This document shows, piece by piece, positions 48,109 to 56,748 of a stretch of DNA of 64,000 bases. Source of the DNA: Glutamicibacter soli (GTDB lineage Bacteria > Actinomycetota > Actinomycetes > Actinomycetales > Micrococcaceae); the NCBI RefSeq assembly GCF_003309065.1, contig NZ_POAF01000001.1:682001-746000 (forward strand), written 5' to 3'. Position numbers and translations under genes: made by a program. The notes beneath the pieces were generated by a model. That model searched no databases. It saw only the letters and a program-made list of their open reading frames with translations, and had not been told where the DNA came from. Position 1 is the first letter of the stretch, and each line of letters opens with the position of its first letter.

Positions 48109-48627
48109 TCACCACGAGCGGCCGGCTGAATCATCCTTCTTCCGGTATTTATCCAGCAGTTCCGCCGGAAGGTGACAGGAATCCTCGGGACAACGTGCGA
48201 GCCGGTCCTGGTGTTCCTCGGCGCTTCGCACATAGTTGGCCAGCGGCAGCACCTCAACGGCGATTCGGCGAGCGTCGTCTCTCGCAGCAATGAAAACTCG
48301 GGCTTGATCGAGATGGGCCTGCTTGTTGGAGTAAACACCAGTGCGACACTTCGGACCGAGGTCCGACCCCTGCTGGTTGACACTGTAGGGATCGATGATC
48401 TCGAAGAGGTAGGCCATCAGCTGCCCGACACCCATAACCGACGGATCAAATCATGTGCGCACGCATTCTGCGTACCCGTCGTAGTCGCTGTCGATACACT
48501 CGCTGGTTCCGTTGGCCCTTCCGGTCTCGGTGAACGTCACCCCGGGCAGTGTCGCGATGAAGGCTTGCACGCCCCAGAGGCAGCCGCCTGCCAAATAAAT
48601 CTCTTCAACTACTTGCTCGGCTTCCAT
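48109..48627 (-). pseudogene. msrA: msrA pseudogene (peptide methionine sulfoxide reductase A)
   Basis: From ATG 48627 the frame reads like the short-form MsrA, including the active-site AGGCLWGVQAF, FEIIDPYSVNQQGSDLG, and EVLPLANYVRSAEEHQDRLARCP. An in-frame TGA at 48451-48453 (VRT*FDPS) interrupts it, and the segment before the stop is several residues shorter than the family. The frame continues to 48109. MsrA would repair oxidised methionine; this copy cannot make a full product unless the stop is read through. Confidence 0.85.
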
Positions 48628-48882
48628 GTACCGATACTACTGCTACCTGCGCGGCGATCGTTCTGAGGGGAAAGGAACAACCCGAATACAACGGCTGTCC
48701 CGAGTCCAGGAGAGGTTGCCACGGGCTACCCGATACACGCAACAGCAGATACGGCCCGCTTGAGCTGCCCCCTACGCATCTCTAGACTTCCGTCCGAAGC
48801 CGGAGTTGCCACGCCGTTTCGTTTGCGCCGAACTTGGCCTCAGATTTAACTCGGCCGCTTCGCCAGCAATGGGGTCGAGGTT

Positions 48883-49263
48883 TTACTGGGTCGCGATCCA
48901 CCAAATGGCGCCCGAAGGGTCCATCACCCCGCCGCGCAGGTCGTCGTCCTGGTTCTTGCGGGCAGGCGCTTGGACGACGGTCGCTCCCGCATCGATTGCC
49001 CGCGCAAAGGCGGATTCGGCGTCCCTCACATACAAATGCACATGTGCAGGAGCCGAGTCTGTCTCGGTCGCACCGCCACCAATCATCACAACGCTGTCAT
49101 CAATCCTGACCTCGGCATGCATCAACGACCCGTCAGGGCGGTCAAAACGGCGCAGCAGGATCCCGTCAAAGGCAGCCTCAAGGAACGCGATTACTTCTTC
49201 CGCATTGCAGCAGATCAAATAGGGGCTAACCGACGGGTACGCAACAGGCTTCCATTCGTGCAT
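48883..49263 (-). CDS. VOC-superfamily (glyoxalase-fold) protein
   Basis: A 126-residue protein of the PhnB-like VOC group: YPSVSPYLICCNAEEVIAFLEAAF at the start, then RFDRPDGSLMHAEVRIDDSVVMIGG, and a C-terminal DDDLRGGVMDPSGAIWWIATQ. The conserved His/Glu positions (MHAEV, AHVHLYV) may bind metal. It has no obvious resistance-gene features. Function unknown. It is one of two intact-looking genes in the island. Confidence 0.82.
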   Translation of the reverse strand: MHEWKPVAYPSVSPYLICCNAEEVIAFLEAAFDGILLRRFDRPDGSLMHAEVRIDDSVVMIGGGATETDSAPAHVHLYVRDAESAFARAIDAGATVVQAPARKNQDDDLRGGVMDPSGAIWWIATQ

Positions 49264-49698
49264 GCCGTCAGGCTATGCCAAAAACTCAGCGATGTCAGCC
49301 CCGATGGCCCGATTCATGCTGCGACCGAGGCCTACATCGGCATCGTCTTCATGGCCGGCATCTTCCTGGAACGATCTCGGCACATGGCTCGTGCGTGACC
49401 ATCGACTTTGTAGGAGACCTCGTCTCCGATTGGTGGCATACATGCGTACCAGGCGCGGGATGCACCGCACCAGCAAAGACTAGGTGCTGGCTCAGAAGCA
49501 CGAGCGTTTCGTCTCGCTGTGCTCGTTCAACGATCGAGCAGTTTCACACGCTAAACCGGAACCCCACCGAGTACCGGTACTTAGAACCAACAACGACGTC
49601 GCCCTAGTTGGAACCTTCAGAAATCTGCAGGTCCGGAGCACTACACTCTCACCACCGGTGAACTAGATGCCCGTCAGACACATATACGGCAAAGCCGC
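49264..49698. other. Island stretch without a recognised gene
   Basis: About 435 bp between the VOC gene and the higA remnant. Short frames exist on both strands, but none has a family match; several stop codons interrupt each frame. I regard it as decayed sequence. Confidence 0.5.
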
Positions 49699-50023
49699 TC
49701 ACGCGCCCTTCAACGGAGTGATTGAAGCGATCTGTTCCCCCACGAAACCCTCGGCACAATCAAGTTCATAGTGGCTCTGCAAATAGATTCAAAACTCCGC
49801 CGATGTGCCGAAGTACTACTCCAGCCGCAGTTCGGTATTCGCGGTCATGCCCCGCTTGCCGTGCACGATCTAGTTGATCCGCCAAGGGGACGCCGATGAA
49901 CACGGCGAGCTTGTTCTGAGTGATCCCGAGTTCTTCGATGAAGTCCGCCATGAGATCCTCACCCGGGTGGATTGGGCGATCAGCTCGACCTCGGTGGTAG
50001 TCGGTGAGTTCGACATCTTCCAT
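49699..50023 (-). pseudogene. higA: higA-type antitoxin pseudogene
   Basis: The first half reads RGRADRPIHPGEDL and ELGITQNKLAVFIGVP, the standard HigA helix-turn-helix start. One extra base after GVP shifts the frame; the downstream frame then gives RIN*IVHGKRGMTANTELRLE*YFGTSAEF*IYLQSHYELD, i.e. the rest of HigA with three nonsense codons. The opening residues EDVELTDYH resemble the C-terminal end of HigB toxins, so the toxin gene was probably just upstream, but no intact higB is present in the 250 bp above. Confidence 0.82.
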
Positions 50024-50281
50024 TCCTCCATTTCTTCAGACCAGGCATAGCCACCACCGCGTGATCACGCGAACGCAGTACTTCCTGCGACGATTACCGT
50101 CCAAAACCCACCAGCGGGTTCCCCGCCACACGATCCGGTCAACACGATTGATTTAATGCTCGACAATAAACACACACCGATCGGCCGATAGACCATACAA
50201 TCGAATCGGAGGCCGATCGGGTGCCCCTAATGCGGTGAATCGAAATTTCCACCACGTTACTCCAGATAACAACCTTTCAGG

Positions 50282-51118
50282 CTAATGCGCTAAAGGCTGA
50301 CGATTCACGCGCTCTTCATTAGCCAATCGCAGTTGCAGGGCCACGAGTTCGATGATTTCCAAGGGGTTGTTTGTTGCACCCTGACCGTGGTGCTCGAGAA
50401 CCTCGGCGACGTGTTCCGGTTTCTTAGAACTCGAATACACGAGTACCCGAGTCTTGTCGCCCCATGAACGCAACCCATCGAGGAGTTCATACCCCGCGCG
50501 TCTGCTATCAGGTCGCCCCATATCAGTCACGATGACATCGAAGTCGTTATCGGCTATGAGTCGATATGCGTCGTCGGTCGTCGTTACACACACTGATCGA
50601 ATTCCGACCTCTGACAAGGCTGCACGCTCCCACACGACCGACTCGGGTTCATCATCCACCCACAACACCAGTCCAGAACCAGCTTCACGTAGTTCACTGT
50701 AGAGCCGGGGTATCTTCGTTGGCAGGTTGGATGGGTACTCTTGTGCGCGTGACTTGTATGCTTCCCCGAGTACCTCGATCAAGCGAGCAACCCCTTGATT
50801 CGCGCCAGCCGCGCTTGCCGCCGCATCCTCGCTCGTGCTCTCTATGCGCCCCCACAACTTGAGATATCGGCTCTCTTGCAGAGTTCCTTGCTCTTCCTGA
50901 AGCGCAAAGATGCGTAGAGACACGTACAGCGCGAGGAAAGTAATCGCAAGTGCGAAGCACGCCAGGGGGTTCACCCCGGCATAGAACCAATCCTGCAGAA
51001 CGAGAGACACGACAGTACCGACAAAGCACACACACGACGCGCCAAATGCAAGGGCACGGCCACAATTCCCGAGCAGGACCCGAGCAGATGCGCTGGCGAG
51101 TGATGCACCCTCTTCCAC
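50282..51118 (-). CDS. Membrane-anchored receiver (REC) domain protein
   Basis: A 278-residue protein with two N-terminal membrane spans (about 22-42 and 50-72), a helical linker of about 75 residues, and a C-terminal response-regulator receiver domain (about 149-265). Receiver residues are complete: the acidic pair D155-D156 (LWVDDEPES), phospho-acceptor D199 (VIVTDMG), Ser in VLVYSSS and Lys232/233. There is no DNA-binding or enzymatic output domain and no kinase gene nearby. Start is GTG 51118 with AAAGGGG upstream, only 27 bp after the ychF stop, so ychF transcripts may run into it. Confidence 0.75.
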   Translation of the reverse strand: MEEGASLASASARVLLGNCGRALAFGASCVCFVGTVVSLVLQDWFYAGVNPLACFALAITFLALYVSLRIFALQEEQGTLQESRYLKLWGRIESTSEDAAASAAGANQGVARLIEVLGEAYKSRAQEYPSNLPTKIPRLYSELREAGSGLVLWVDDEPESVVWERAALSEVGIRSVCVTTTDDAYRLIADNDFDVIVTDMGRPDSRRAGYELLDGLRSWGDKTRVLVYSSSKKPEHVAEVLEHHGQGATNNPLEIIELVALQLRLANEERVNRQPLAH

Positions 51119-51145
51119 TGTGCCCCTTTGATTGTCGAAACGCGA

Positions 51146-52231
51146 TTAGACGTTGAAGCGGAACTCCACGACGTCGCCGTCCTGCATGATGTAATCCTTG
51201 CCTTCGATGCGCGCCTTGCCGGCGGCCTTCGCATTGGCTACCGACCCGGCGGCGACCAGGTCGTCGAAGCCGATGACCTCGGCCTTGATGAAGCCGCGCT
51301 GGAAGTCGGTGTGGATCACGCCGGCCGCCTCAGGCGCGGTGGCGCCCTTGCGGACGGTCCACGCGCGGGTTTCCTTCGGACCGGCGGTCAGGTAGGTCTG
51401 CAGGCCCAGGGTGTCGAAGCCGACGCGGGCCAGCTTGCCCAGACCGGACTCGACGATGCCGGCGTCTTCCATCATTTCTTCAGCTTCGTCTTCTTCCAGT
51501 TCGGCCAACTCGGCCTCGAACTGGGCGTCCAGGAAGATCGCCTCGGCCGGAGCCACGAGCGCGGAGAGCTTTTCCTGCATCTCGGTGTCGGCCAGACCTG
51601 CCTCATCGGTGTTGAACACGTAGATGAACGGCTTGGTGGTCATCAGCTGCATCGGCGCGAGCTCGACGAGGTCCACGCCGTCGGTCTTGCTGGCCGAGTA
51701 GAGGGTGCGGCCCTCTTCCAGGATCTTCTGCGCTGCCAGCACTGCGTCCAGGAAGGACTTCTCGATCTTCTTGCTGCGCAGCTCCTTCTCAAGGCGCGGC
51801 AGCTGGTTCTCGATGGTCTGCAGGTCGGCCAGGATCAGCTCGGTGGCGATGGTCTCGATGTCCGAAGCCGGGTCCACCTTGCCGTTCACGTGGATCACGT
51901 CGTCGTTCACGAACGCGCGGGTGACCTGGCAGATCGCGTCGGCCTCGCGGATGGTGGCGAGGAACTTGTTGCCCAGGCCTTCGCCTTCCGAGGCGCCTTT
52001 CACGATGCCGGCGATGTCCACGAAGGACACGGTGGCCGGCAGGATGCGCTCCGAGTTGAAGATCCCGGAGAGGACCTTCAGGCGCGAGTCAGGCAGCGGC
52101 ACGACACCCACGTTGGGTTCGATGGTCGCGAACGGGTAGTTGGCTGCCAGCACCTGGGCACGGGTCAGCGCGTTGAACATGGTGGACTTGCCGACGTTGG
52201 GCAGTCCGACGATTCCGATAGTAAGAGCCAC
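51146..52231 (-). CDS. ychF: Redox-regulated ATPase/GTPase YchF
   Basis: A 361-residue Obg-family P-loop NTPase that binds ribosomes and prefers ATP. The P-loop GLPNVGKST is at residues 9-17; ANYPFATIEPNVG (switch I), DIAGIVKGASEGEGLGN (switch II) and FNTDEAG follow, then the coiled coil and a C-terminal TGS domain ending DVVEFRFNV. The start is GTG at 52231; the sequence before it is pyrimidine-rich and lacks a Shine-Dalgarno site. Its extreme 3' end is duplicated 3.1 kb away. Confidence 0.95.
   Translation of the reverse strand: MALTIGIVGLPNVGKSTMFNALTRAQVLAANYPFATIEPNVGVVPLPDSRLKVLSGIFNSERILPATVSFVDIAGIVKGASEGEGLGNKFLATIREADAICQVTRAFVNDDVIHVNGKVDPASDIETIATELILADLQTIENQLPRLEKELRSKKIEKSFLDAVLAAQKILEEGRTLYSASKTDGVDLVELAPMQLMTTKPFIYVFNTDEAGLADTEMQEKLSALVAPAEAIFLDAQFEAELAELEEDEAEEMMEDAGIVESGLGKLARVGFDTLGLQTYLTAGPKETRAWTVRKGATAPEAAGVIHTDFQRGFIKAEVIGFDDLVAAGSVANAKAAGKARIEGKDYIMQDGDVVEFRFNV
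51148..51169. repeat. Proximal 22-bp repeat: 3' end of ychF (putative att site)
   Basis: These are the last coding bases of ychF plus the first base of its stop codon; the same 22 bp recur at 48056-48077. The base following differs (TAA here, TGA in the distal copy). Confidence 0.93.
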
Positions 52232-52300
52232 GGGAGGAAATTCTACCTTTTACTAGTATTGTGCGCCCAGTTCTGTGCGGGCGCGTGAAATTTGCGGGGG

Positions 52301-53398
52301 CTAGCGGGACTCGGGACGGTGGCCGCGCCCGCCCAGGGCGCGCTCCTCGTCGCCGGATTCCTTCAGCTTGCTGCGGATCTCCTTGGGCAGCGAGAAGATG
52401 ATGTCCTCTTCAGCCGTGGTGACCTCGGCGACGTCGTTGAAGCCGTACTCGGCCAGCAGCGAGACGACCTCACGCACCAGCACCTCGGGCACCGAGGCGC
52501 CGGAGGTGACGCCCACGGTGGAGACGCCTTCGAACCAGGTCTCGTCGACCTCGTTGGCGAAGTCCACGCGGTAGGCGGCCTTGGCGCCGTGATCCAGTGC
52601 GACCTCGACCAGGCGCACCGAGTTGGAGGAGTTCGCCGAACCCACGACGATCACCAGGTCCGCCTGCGGGGCGATGTTCTTGATGGCCGCCTGGCGGTTG
52701 GTGGTCGCGTAGCAGATGTCGTCGCTGGGCGGATCCTGCAGGTTCGGGAAGCGCTTGCGCAGACGGCGCACGATCTCCATGGTCTCGTCCACGCTCAGGG
52801 TGGTCTGCGAGAGCCAGATCAGCTTGTCAGGGTCCTTGACCTGGACGGTGTCGGCTTCCTCCGGGTTGTTCACGATGGTCGTGACCTCGGGGGCCTCGCC
52901 GTAGGTGCCTTCGACCTCCTCATGGCCTTCGTGGCCGATGAGCAGGATCTCGTAGTCGTTCTTGGCGAAGCGCACTGCCTCGCGGTGCACCTTGGTCACC
53001 AGCGGGCAGGTGGCGTCGATGGTCTGCAGGCCGCGCTCCGCGGCCGACTGCACCACTGCCGGGGAGACGCCGTGGGCGGAGAACACCACCAGCGCGCCCT
53101 CAGGCACCTCGTCGTTCTCCTCCACGAAGATCGCCCCGCGGGATTCCAGCTCGGAGACCACGTGGACGTTGTGCACGATCTGCTTGCGCACGTATACCGG
53201 CGGGCCGTAGTGCTCCAGCGCCTTCTCCACCGCCACCACCGCGCGGTCCACGCCGGCGCAGTATCCGCGCGGAGCGGCCAGCAGCACCTTGCGCTCGGTC
53301 ACCAGCGGGGACGCCGCCAGGATCTCCTGGGGAGAACGGCGGGTGCGCGGAATACGGGGAACCGGCAGGGATACCGGGACAGAAGTGGAAGTAGCCAT
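52301..53398 (-). CDS. ispH: 4-hydroxy-3-methylbut-2-enyl diphosphate reductase IspH
   Basis: A 365-residue Fe-S enzyme for the last step of the MEP isoprenoid pathway, forming IPP and DMAPP. The three cluster cysteines are C47 ([11 protein letters not shown]), C131 (DATCPLV) and C229 ([10 protein letters not shown]); the catalytic Glu and His segments HGVSP and [11 protein letters not shown] are present. The first ~33 residues are a non-conserved Pro/Arg-rich extension, and the C-terminus is charged. It is divergent from xseA, as in many actinobacteria. Confidence 0.95.
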   Translation of the reverse strand: MATSTSVPVSLPVPRIPRTRRSPQEILAASPLVTERKVLLAAPRGYCAGVDRAVVAVEKALEHYGPPVYVRKQIVHNVHVVSELESRGAIFVEENDEVPEGALVVFSAHGVSPAVVQSAAERGLQTIDATCPLVTKVHREAVRFAKNDYEILLIGHEGHEEVEGTYGEAPEVTTIVNNPEEADTVQVKDPDKLIWLSQTTLSVDETMEIVRRLRKRFPNLQDPPSDDICYATTNRQAAIKNIAPQADLVIVVGSANSSNSVRLVEVALDHGAKAAYRVDFANEVDETWFEGVSTVGVTSGASVPEVLVREVVSLLAEYGFNDVAEVTTAEEDIIFSLPKEIRSKLKESGDEERALGGRGHRPESR

Positions 53399-53605
53399 GC
53401 CTCTAGTCTACGAAGTCGGCGCAAGTTAGCGCATGCTCATATGAGCCGAACCACCCTGCCGGGGCTGTGAGTTCCGCCTCTGCCTGCGATACTGCGGTGT
53501 CTGCGCGGCCGCCGGCCGGGGCAAATCCGCGCAGATGTCGGGCCGGTGGTGTAGCGTCGAATGCGCGCCACAGGTGCGCCACACCGCAAAAGGAGCCGTG
53601 AGCAG

Positions 53606-54880
53606 ATGCAGTCATCGCCGCCAGCCGGCGCGCCGACCGGCGTGCCCGCCACCGCTGCGCAGACGAGCCCGGAAAACCCGTGGCCGCTGCGGGTGCTGTC
53701 GGAAAAGCTGAAGATCCACATCGAGAATTCCCCCTACACCTGGGTGGAGGGGCAGCTGCTGGAGGCGAACGTGCGCAACGGCCACGCCTACCTGACGCTG
53801 CGCGACGTCGACGTGGACAATTCGTTCTCCGTGACCGTCTGGTCCTCGGTGATGCGCAAGCTGGAAACCACGCCGACCGTGGGCTCGCGCGTGGTCGCCC
53901 GGGTCAAGCCCAGCCTGTACACCAAGACCGGCCGGTTGTCGCTGAACGCCACCGACCTGCGCCCCGTGGGCCTGGGCGAGCTGCTGGTGCGCCTTGAACG
54001 GCTGCGCCAGGCGCTGGGCGCCGAAGGACTGTTCGACCCGTCCCGCAAGCGCCGACTGCCGGTGCTGCCCGGACGCATCGGGCTGATCACCGGGCGCGAC
54101 TCGGACGCTGAAAAGGACGTGGTGCGCAACGCGACGCTGCGCTGGCCTGCCGTGCAGTTCTCCGTTATCAACACCGCGGTGCAGGGCGTGGACGCGGTCC
54201 CGCAGGTCATCGCCGCGCTGCAGAAGCTGGATACGGACCCGCAGATCGACGTCATCGTGATCGCCCGAGGCGGCGGCGCGCTGGAGGACCTGCTGCCGTT
54301 CTCCAACGAGGACCTGGTCCGCGCGGTGGCAGCCGCCTCCACCCCGGTGGTCTCCGCGATCGGCCACGAGGCCGACCGCCCGATCCTGGACGACGTCGCC
54401 GACCTGCGCGCCTCCACTCCCACGGATGCAGCCAAGCGCATCGTGCCGGATCTGAACGAGGAATTCGCCGGGCTCGACGCCGCCCGCCAGCGCCTTGAGC
54501 GGTCCATCGATTCAATGCTGCAGCGCGAGGCCCAGCTGGTCTCCTCGCTGCGCGCCCGCCCGGTGCTGGCCAGCCCGCAGGTCATGGTCGAATCGCGCGC
54601 CGAGGACCTGCAGCGCTGGGTGCAGCGCTCCACCGCGCTGATCGGCCACCGCGTGCAGCGCGCCCAGGACGAGGTCGCCCACCTGCGCGCCCAGGTCCGG
54701 GCCCTGTCCCCGCAGCAGACCCTTGACCGGGGCTATTCGGTCACCCAGACGGCCGACGGCAGCGTGCTGCGCGATGCCTCGACCGCCAACCCGCAGGACC
54801 TGCTGCGCATCAGGGTCGCCGCAGGCCAGCTCACCGCCACCGTCCAGGATATCTTCCCCGCCGCCGAGGCGGCCCACTAG
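53606..54880 (+). CDS. xseA: Exodeoxyribonuclease VII large subunit XseA
   Basis: A 424-residue large subunit of exonuclease VII. The N-terminal OB fold ([23 protein letters not shown]) binds single-stranded DNA; the catalytic region contains [39 protein letters not shown] and [28 protein letters not shown] long coiled coil follows. ATG 53606 is used, with AAGGAG about 10 nt upstream. It is followed 16 bp later by xseB. Confidence 0.94.
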   Translation: MQSSPPAGAPTGVPATAAQTSPENPWPLRVLSEKLKIHIENSPYTWVEGQLLEANVRNGHAYLTLRDVDVDNSFSVTVWSSVMRKLETTPTVGSRVVARVKPSLYTKTGRLSLNATDLRPVGLGELLVRLERLRQALGAEGLFDPSRKRRLPVLPGRIGLITGRDSDAEKDVVRNATLRWPAVQFSVINTAVQGVDAVPQVIAALQKLDTDPQIDVIVIARGGGALEDLLPFSNEDLVRAVAAASTPVVSAIGHEADRPILDDVADLRASTPTDAAKRIVPDLNEEFAGLDAARQRLERSIDSMLQREAQLVSSLRARPVLASPQVMVESRAEDLQRWVQRSTALIGHRVQRAQDEVAHLRAQVRALSPQQTLDRGYSVTQTADGSVLRDASTANPQDLLRIRVAAGQLTATVQDIFPAAEAAH

Positions 54881-54896
54881 TTTGGAGCACCATCAC

Positions 54897-55127
54897 ATGA
54901 ACGAGCAGATCCCGACCGACATCGCCGCGCTATCCTACGAGAAGGCCCGCGACGAGCTGATCGCCGTGGTCAACCAGCTGGAGACCGGTGGCGCGCCGCT
55001 GGAGGCCTCGCTGGCCCTGTGGGAGCGCGGCGAAGCGCTGGCGGCCCACTGCGAGAACTGGCTCAACGGCGTCTCGCAGCGCCTGGAGGCAGCCCGCGCC
55101 CGCCATCTGGAGAACACCGAGGACTAG
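54897..55127 (+). CDS. xseB: Exodeoxyribonuclease VII small subunit XseB
   Basis: A 76-residue helical small subunit that packs on the XseA coiled coil. It has the family pattern [48 protein letters not shown] lies before the ATG. It is coupled with xseA in one rightward operon. Confidence 0.93.
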   Translation: MNEQIPTDIAALSYEKARDELIAVVNQLETGGAPLEASLALWERGEALAAHCENWLNGVSQRLEAARARHLENTED

Positions 55128-55259
55128 TTCGGCGCACGCCGGGCTCGGACGCTTCGAACCGGGCAAGTCATCAGCGAAAGCACACGGCCTGCGCACCATG
55201 CGACGCCGTCCAGCTGTTCCACGTTGGCGGTGGGATATCTTGGGTGGGTGCAATTCACA

Positions 55260-55679
55260 ATGCTTGAGGCCTACGCGGCTTCCGTGTCGGCGCCCATCGC
55301 GGTAATTCCCGAAGCGCAGAACAGCGACTACGAGTCCGGCCTCGCCCAGATCGACGGCGAAGCATGGCATATTCGTACGGCGCGCAACACTCCGACAAAG
55401 GCTGGCGCTTTCGTCGCATTCTGGCGGCGGGCCGTTGACGGGACGACCGAACCATTCCGCGACGACGACACGGCCGCAGGCCTGCTCGTCTTCGTGGAGC
55501 AGCAGGGGCGACGCGGCGTATTCCGGTTCACCGGTGCGCATCTGTCCGAACTGAAAATCACCTCGGGCAGATGGCCAGGCAAACGCGGGTTCCGGGTCTA
55601 TCCAAGCTGGTGCAAGAACTTGAACGGCCAGGCGACAGCCGCGCAGCGGGCCCAGGCCTGCGCGTTCCACGAATTCTGA
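55260..55679 (+). CDS. MepB-like protein
   Basis: A ~139-residue protein with the MepB (PF08877) pattern: EAQNSDYESGLAQ, RTARNTPTKAGAFVAFWRR, then RRGVFRFTGAHLSELKITS and GKRGFRVYPSW. MepB is encoded beside the MepA efflux pump in Staphylococcus but has no known activity. Here it stands alone after xseAB. The start could be ATG 55260 or GTG 55248; neither has a clear ribosome site. Confidence 0.78.
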   Translation: MLEAYAASVSAPIAVIPEAQNSDYESGLAQIDGEAWHIRTARNTPTKAGAFVAFWRRAVDGTTEPFRDDDTAAGLLVFVEQQGRRGVFRFTGAHLSELKITSGRWPGKRGFRVYPSWCKNLNGQATAAQRAQACAFHEF

Positions 55680-55737
55680 GCCCGGGCACCGCAAGCTGTG
55701 CAGGCCGAGCTCTGGGGAGCGCCATGGGAAAGCCGGA

Positions 55738-56601
55738 TCAGCGTGTCGCGTCCAGCCGGGCCTTTTCCGCGGCGACGTCGAACTTCGCCGGCGGCCACTG
55801 CGGGTCGATGCGCCGCAGCACCTGCAGCAGCAGCTCGGCCACGCACAGTCGCGCGCGCCACTTCTGGTCGGCAGGGATGACGAACCACGGGGCGGCGGTG
55901 CTGTCGGTGCGGTTGATCGCCACCTGGTAGGCCTGCTGGTAGTCGTCCCAGCGCAGCCGGTCCTCCACGTCGCCGACCGCATATTTCCAGAACTTGTCCG
56001 GGCGTTCAAGCCGCTCCGAGAGCCGCTGGTACTGCTCGTCGCGGCTGATGTGCAGCATCACCTTGATCGGGTGGATGCTCAGCTCCCCCAGCCGCTTCTC
56101 GAACGCGGTGATCTTCGCATAGCGCTTCTCCACCTGCTCGGCCGTGCTCAGCTGCTGCACCCGGTGGATCAGCACGTCCTCGTAGTGCGAGCGGTCGAAA
56201 ACGCCGATGATGCCCCGGCGCGGCAACCGCTTCTCCACGCGCCACAAGAAGTCGTGCGCCAATTCCTCCGGGGTCGGGGTCTTGAACGCGAAATGGTCGA
56301 CGCCCTGCGGGTCCAGCAGGCCCACCACATGGCGCACGATCCCGCCCTTGCCGGAAGTGTCCATTCCCTGCAGGATCAGCAGCACCGAGTCCTCGGACTC
56401 CTGCTGCAGCGCGGAGGCGAACAGCCGTTCCTGCAGCGAAGACAGCTCCTCGCCCAGCTCCTTCATCCGCTGCGCGGCTTCCTTCTTGTCCTGCGGGGCA
56501 TCCGCCGGCCACCAGTCCGGGTCTCCGGTCGCTCGTTGGGACAAATCCAGGCCGGGTTCGACGCGCAGCGCGCTGATCAAGTTCTCCGGGTAGGCCATCA
56601 T
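55738..56601 (-). CDS. PPK2-family polyphosphate kinase
   Basis: A 287-residue class PPK2 phosphotransferase that uses polyphosphate to phosphorylate nucleotides, probably NMP or NDP (class I/III cannot be separated by eye). The Walker A GMDTSGKGG is at about 79-87, Walker B GVFDRSHYEDVL near 133-144, and the lid with basic residues (RVEKRLPRRG, ERLERPDKFWKY) is present. AGGAGG lies just upstream of the ATG at 56601. Confidence 0.9.
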   Translation of the reverse strand: MMAYPENLISALRVEPGLDLSQRATGDPDWWPADAPQDKKEAAQRMKELGEELSSLQERLFASALQQESEDSVLLILQGMDTSGKGGIVRHVVGLLDPQGVDHFAFKTPTPEELAHDFLWRVEKRLPRRGIIGVFDRSHYEDVLIHRVQQLSTAEQVEKRYAKITAFEKRLGELSIHPIKVMLHISRDEQYQRLSERLERPDKFWKYAVGDVEDRLRWDDYQQAYQVAINRTDSTAAPWFVIPADQKWRARLCVAELLLQVLRRIDPQWPPAKFDVAAEKARLDATR

Positions 56602-56748
56602 TGAGCACCTCCTAGATTTCATGTCATTCACGAATTTCTAAATTTGAGCCAACATTACTTGCAATCCTCTTCGGGCAGGAGGCGATTCACCTAATTGCAA
56701 TACGGTGTGTCTCCGCGGCATTCCGAGCTCATACCACCTCGTCCAGAG

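Larger units (their letters stand above)
48056..51169. mobile_element. Small decayed genomic island at the 3' end of ychF
   Basis: Exact 22-bp direct repeats bound a 3.1-kb segment. One repeat is the end of intact ychF, the other stands alone, which is the pattern left by site-specific integration into a gene's 3' end. Inside are an msrA pseudogene, a glyoxalase-fold gene, a higA pseudogene and a membrane receiver-domain gene. No integrase or transposase is present, so the element is either a remnant or was mobilised in trans. Confidence 0.65.

Noticed and set aside
50024-50281. Intact HigB toxin gene upstream of the higA remnant
   Set aside because: Only a possible C-terminal tail (EDVELTDYH) is readable, fused to the antitoxin frame; no toxin body is present in any leftward frame.
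48078-51147. Integrase or transposase gene inside the island
   Set aside because: No tyrosine or serine recombinase motif or DDE pattern was found in any frame; the mobility function is absent or lost.
52263-52284. Terminator for ispH (GCGCCC/GGGCGC stem)
   Set aside because: The stem is only 6 bp with a 10-nt loop and no T run in the leftward direction; too weak to call.
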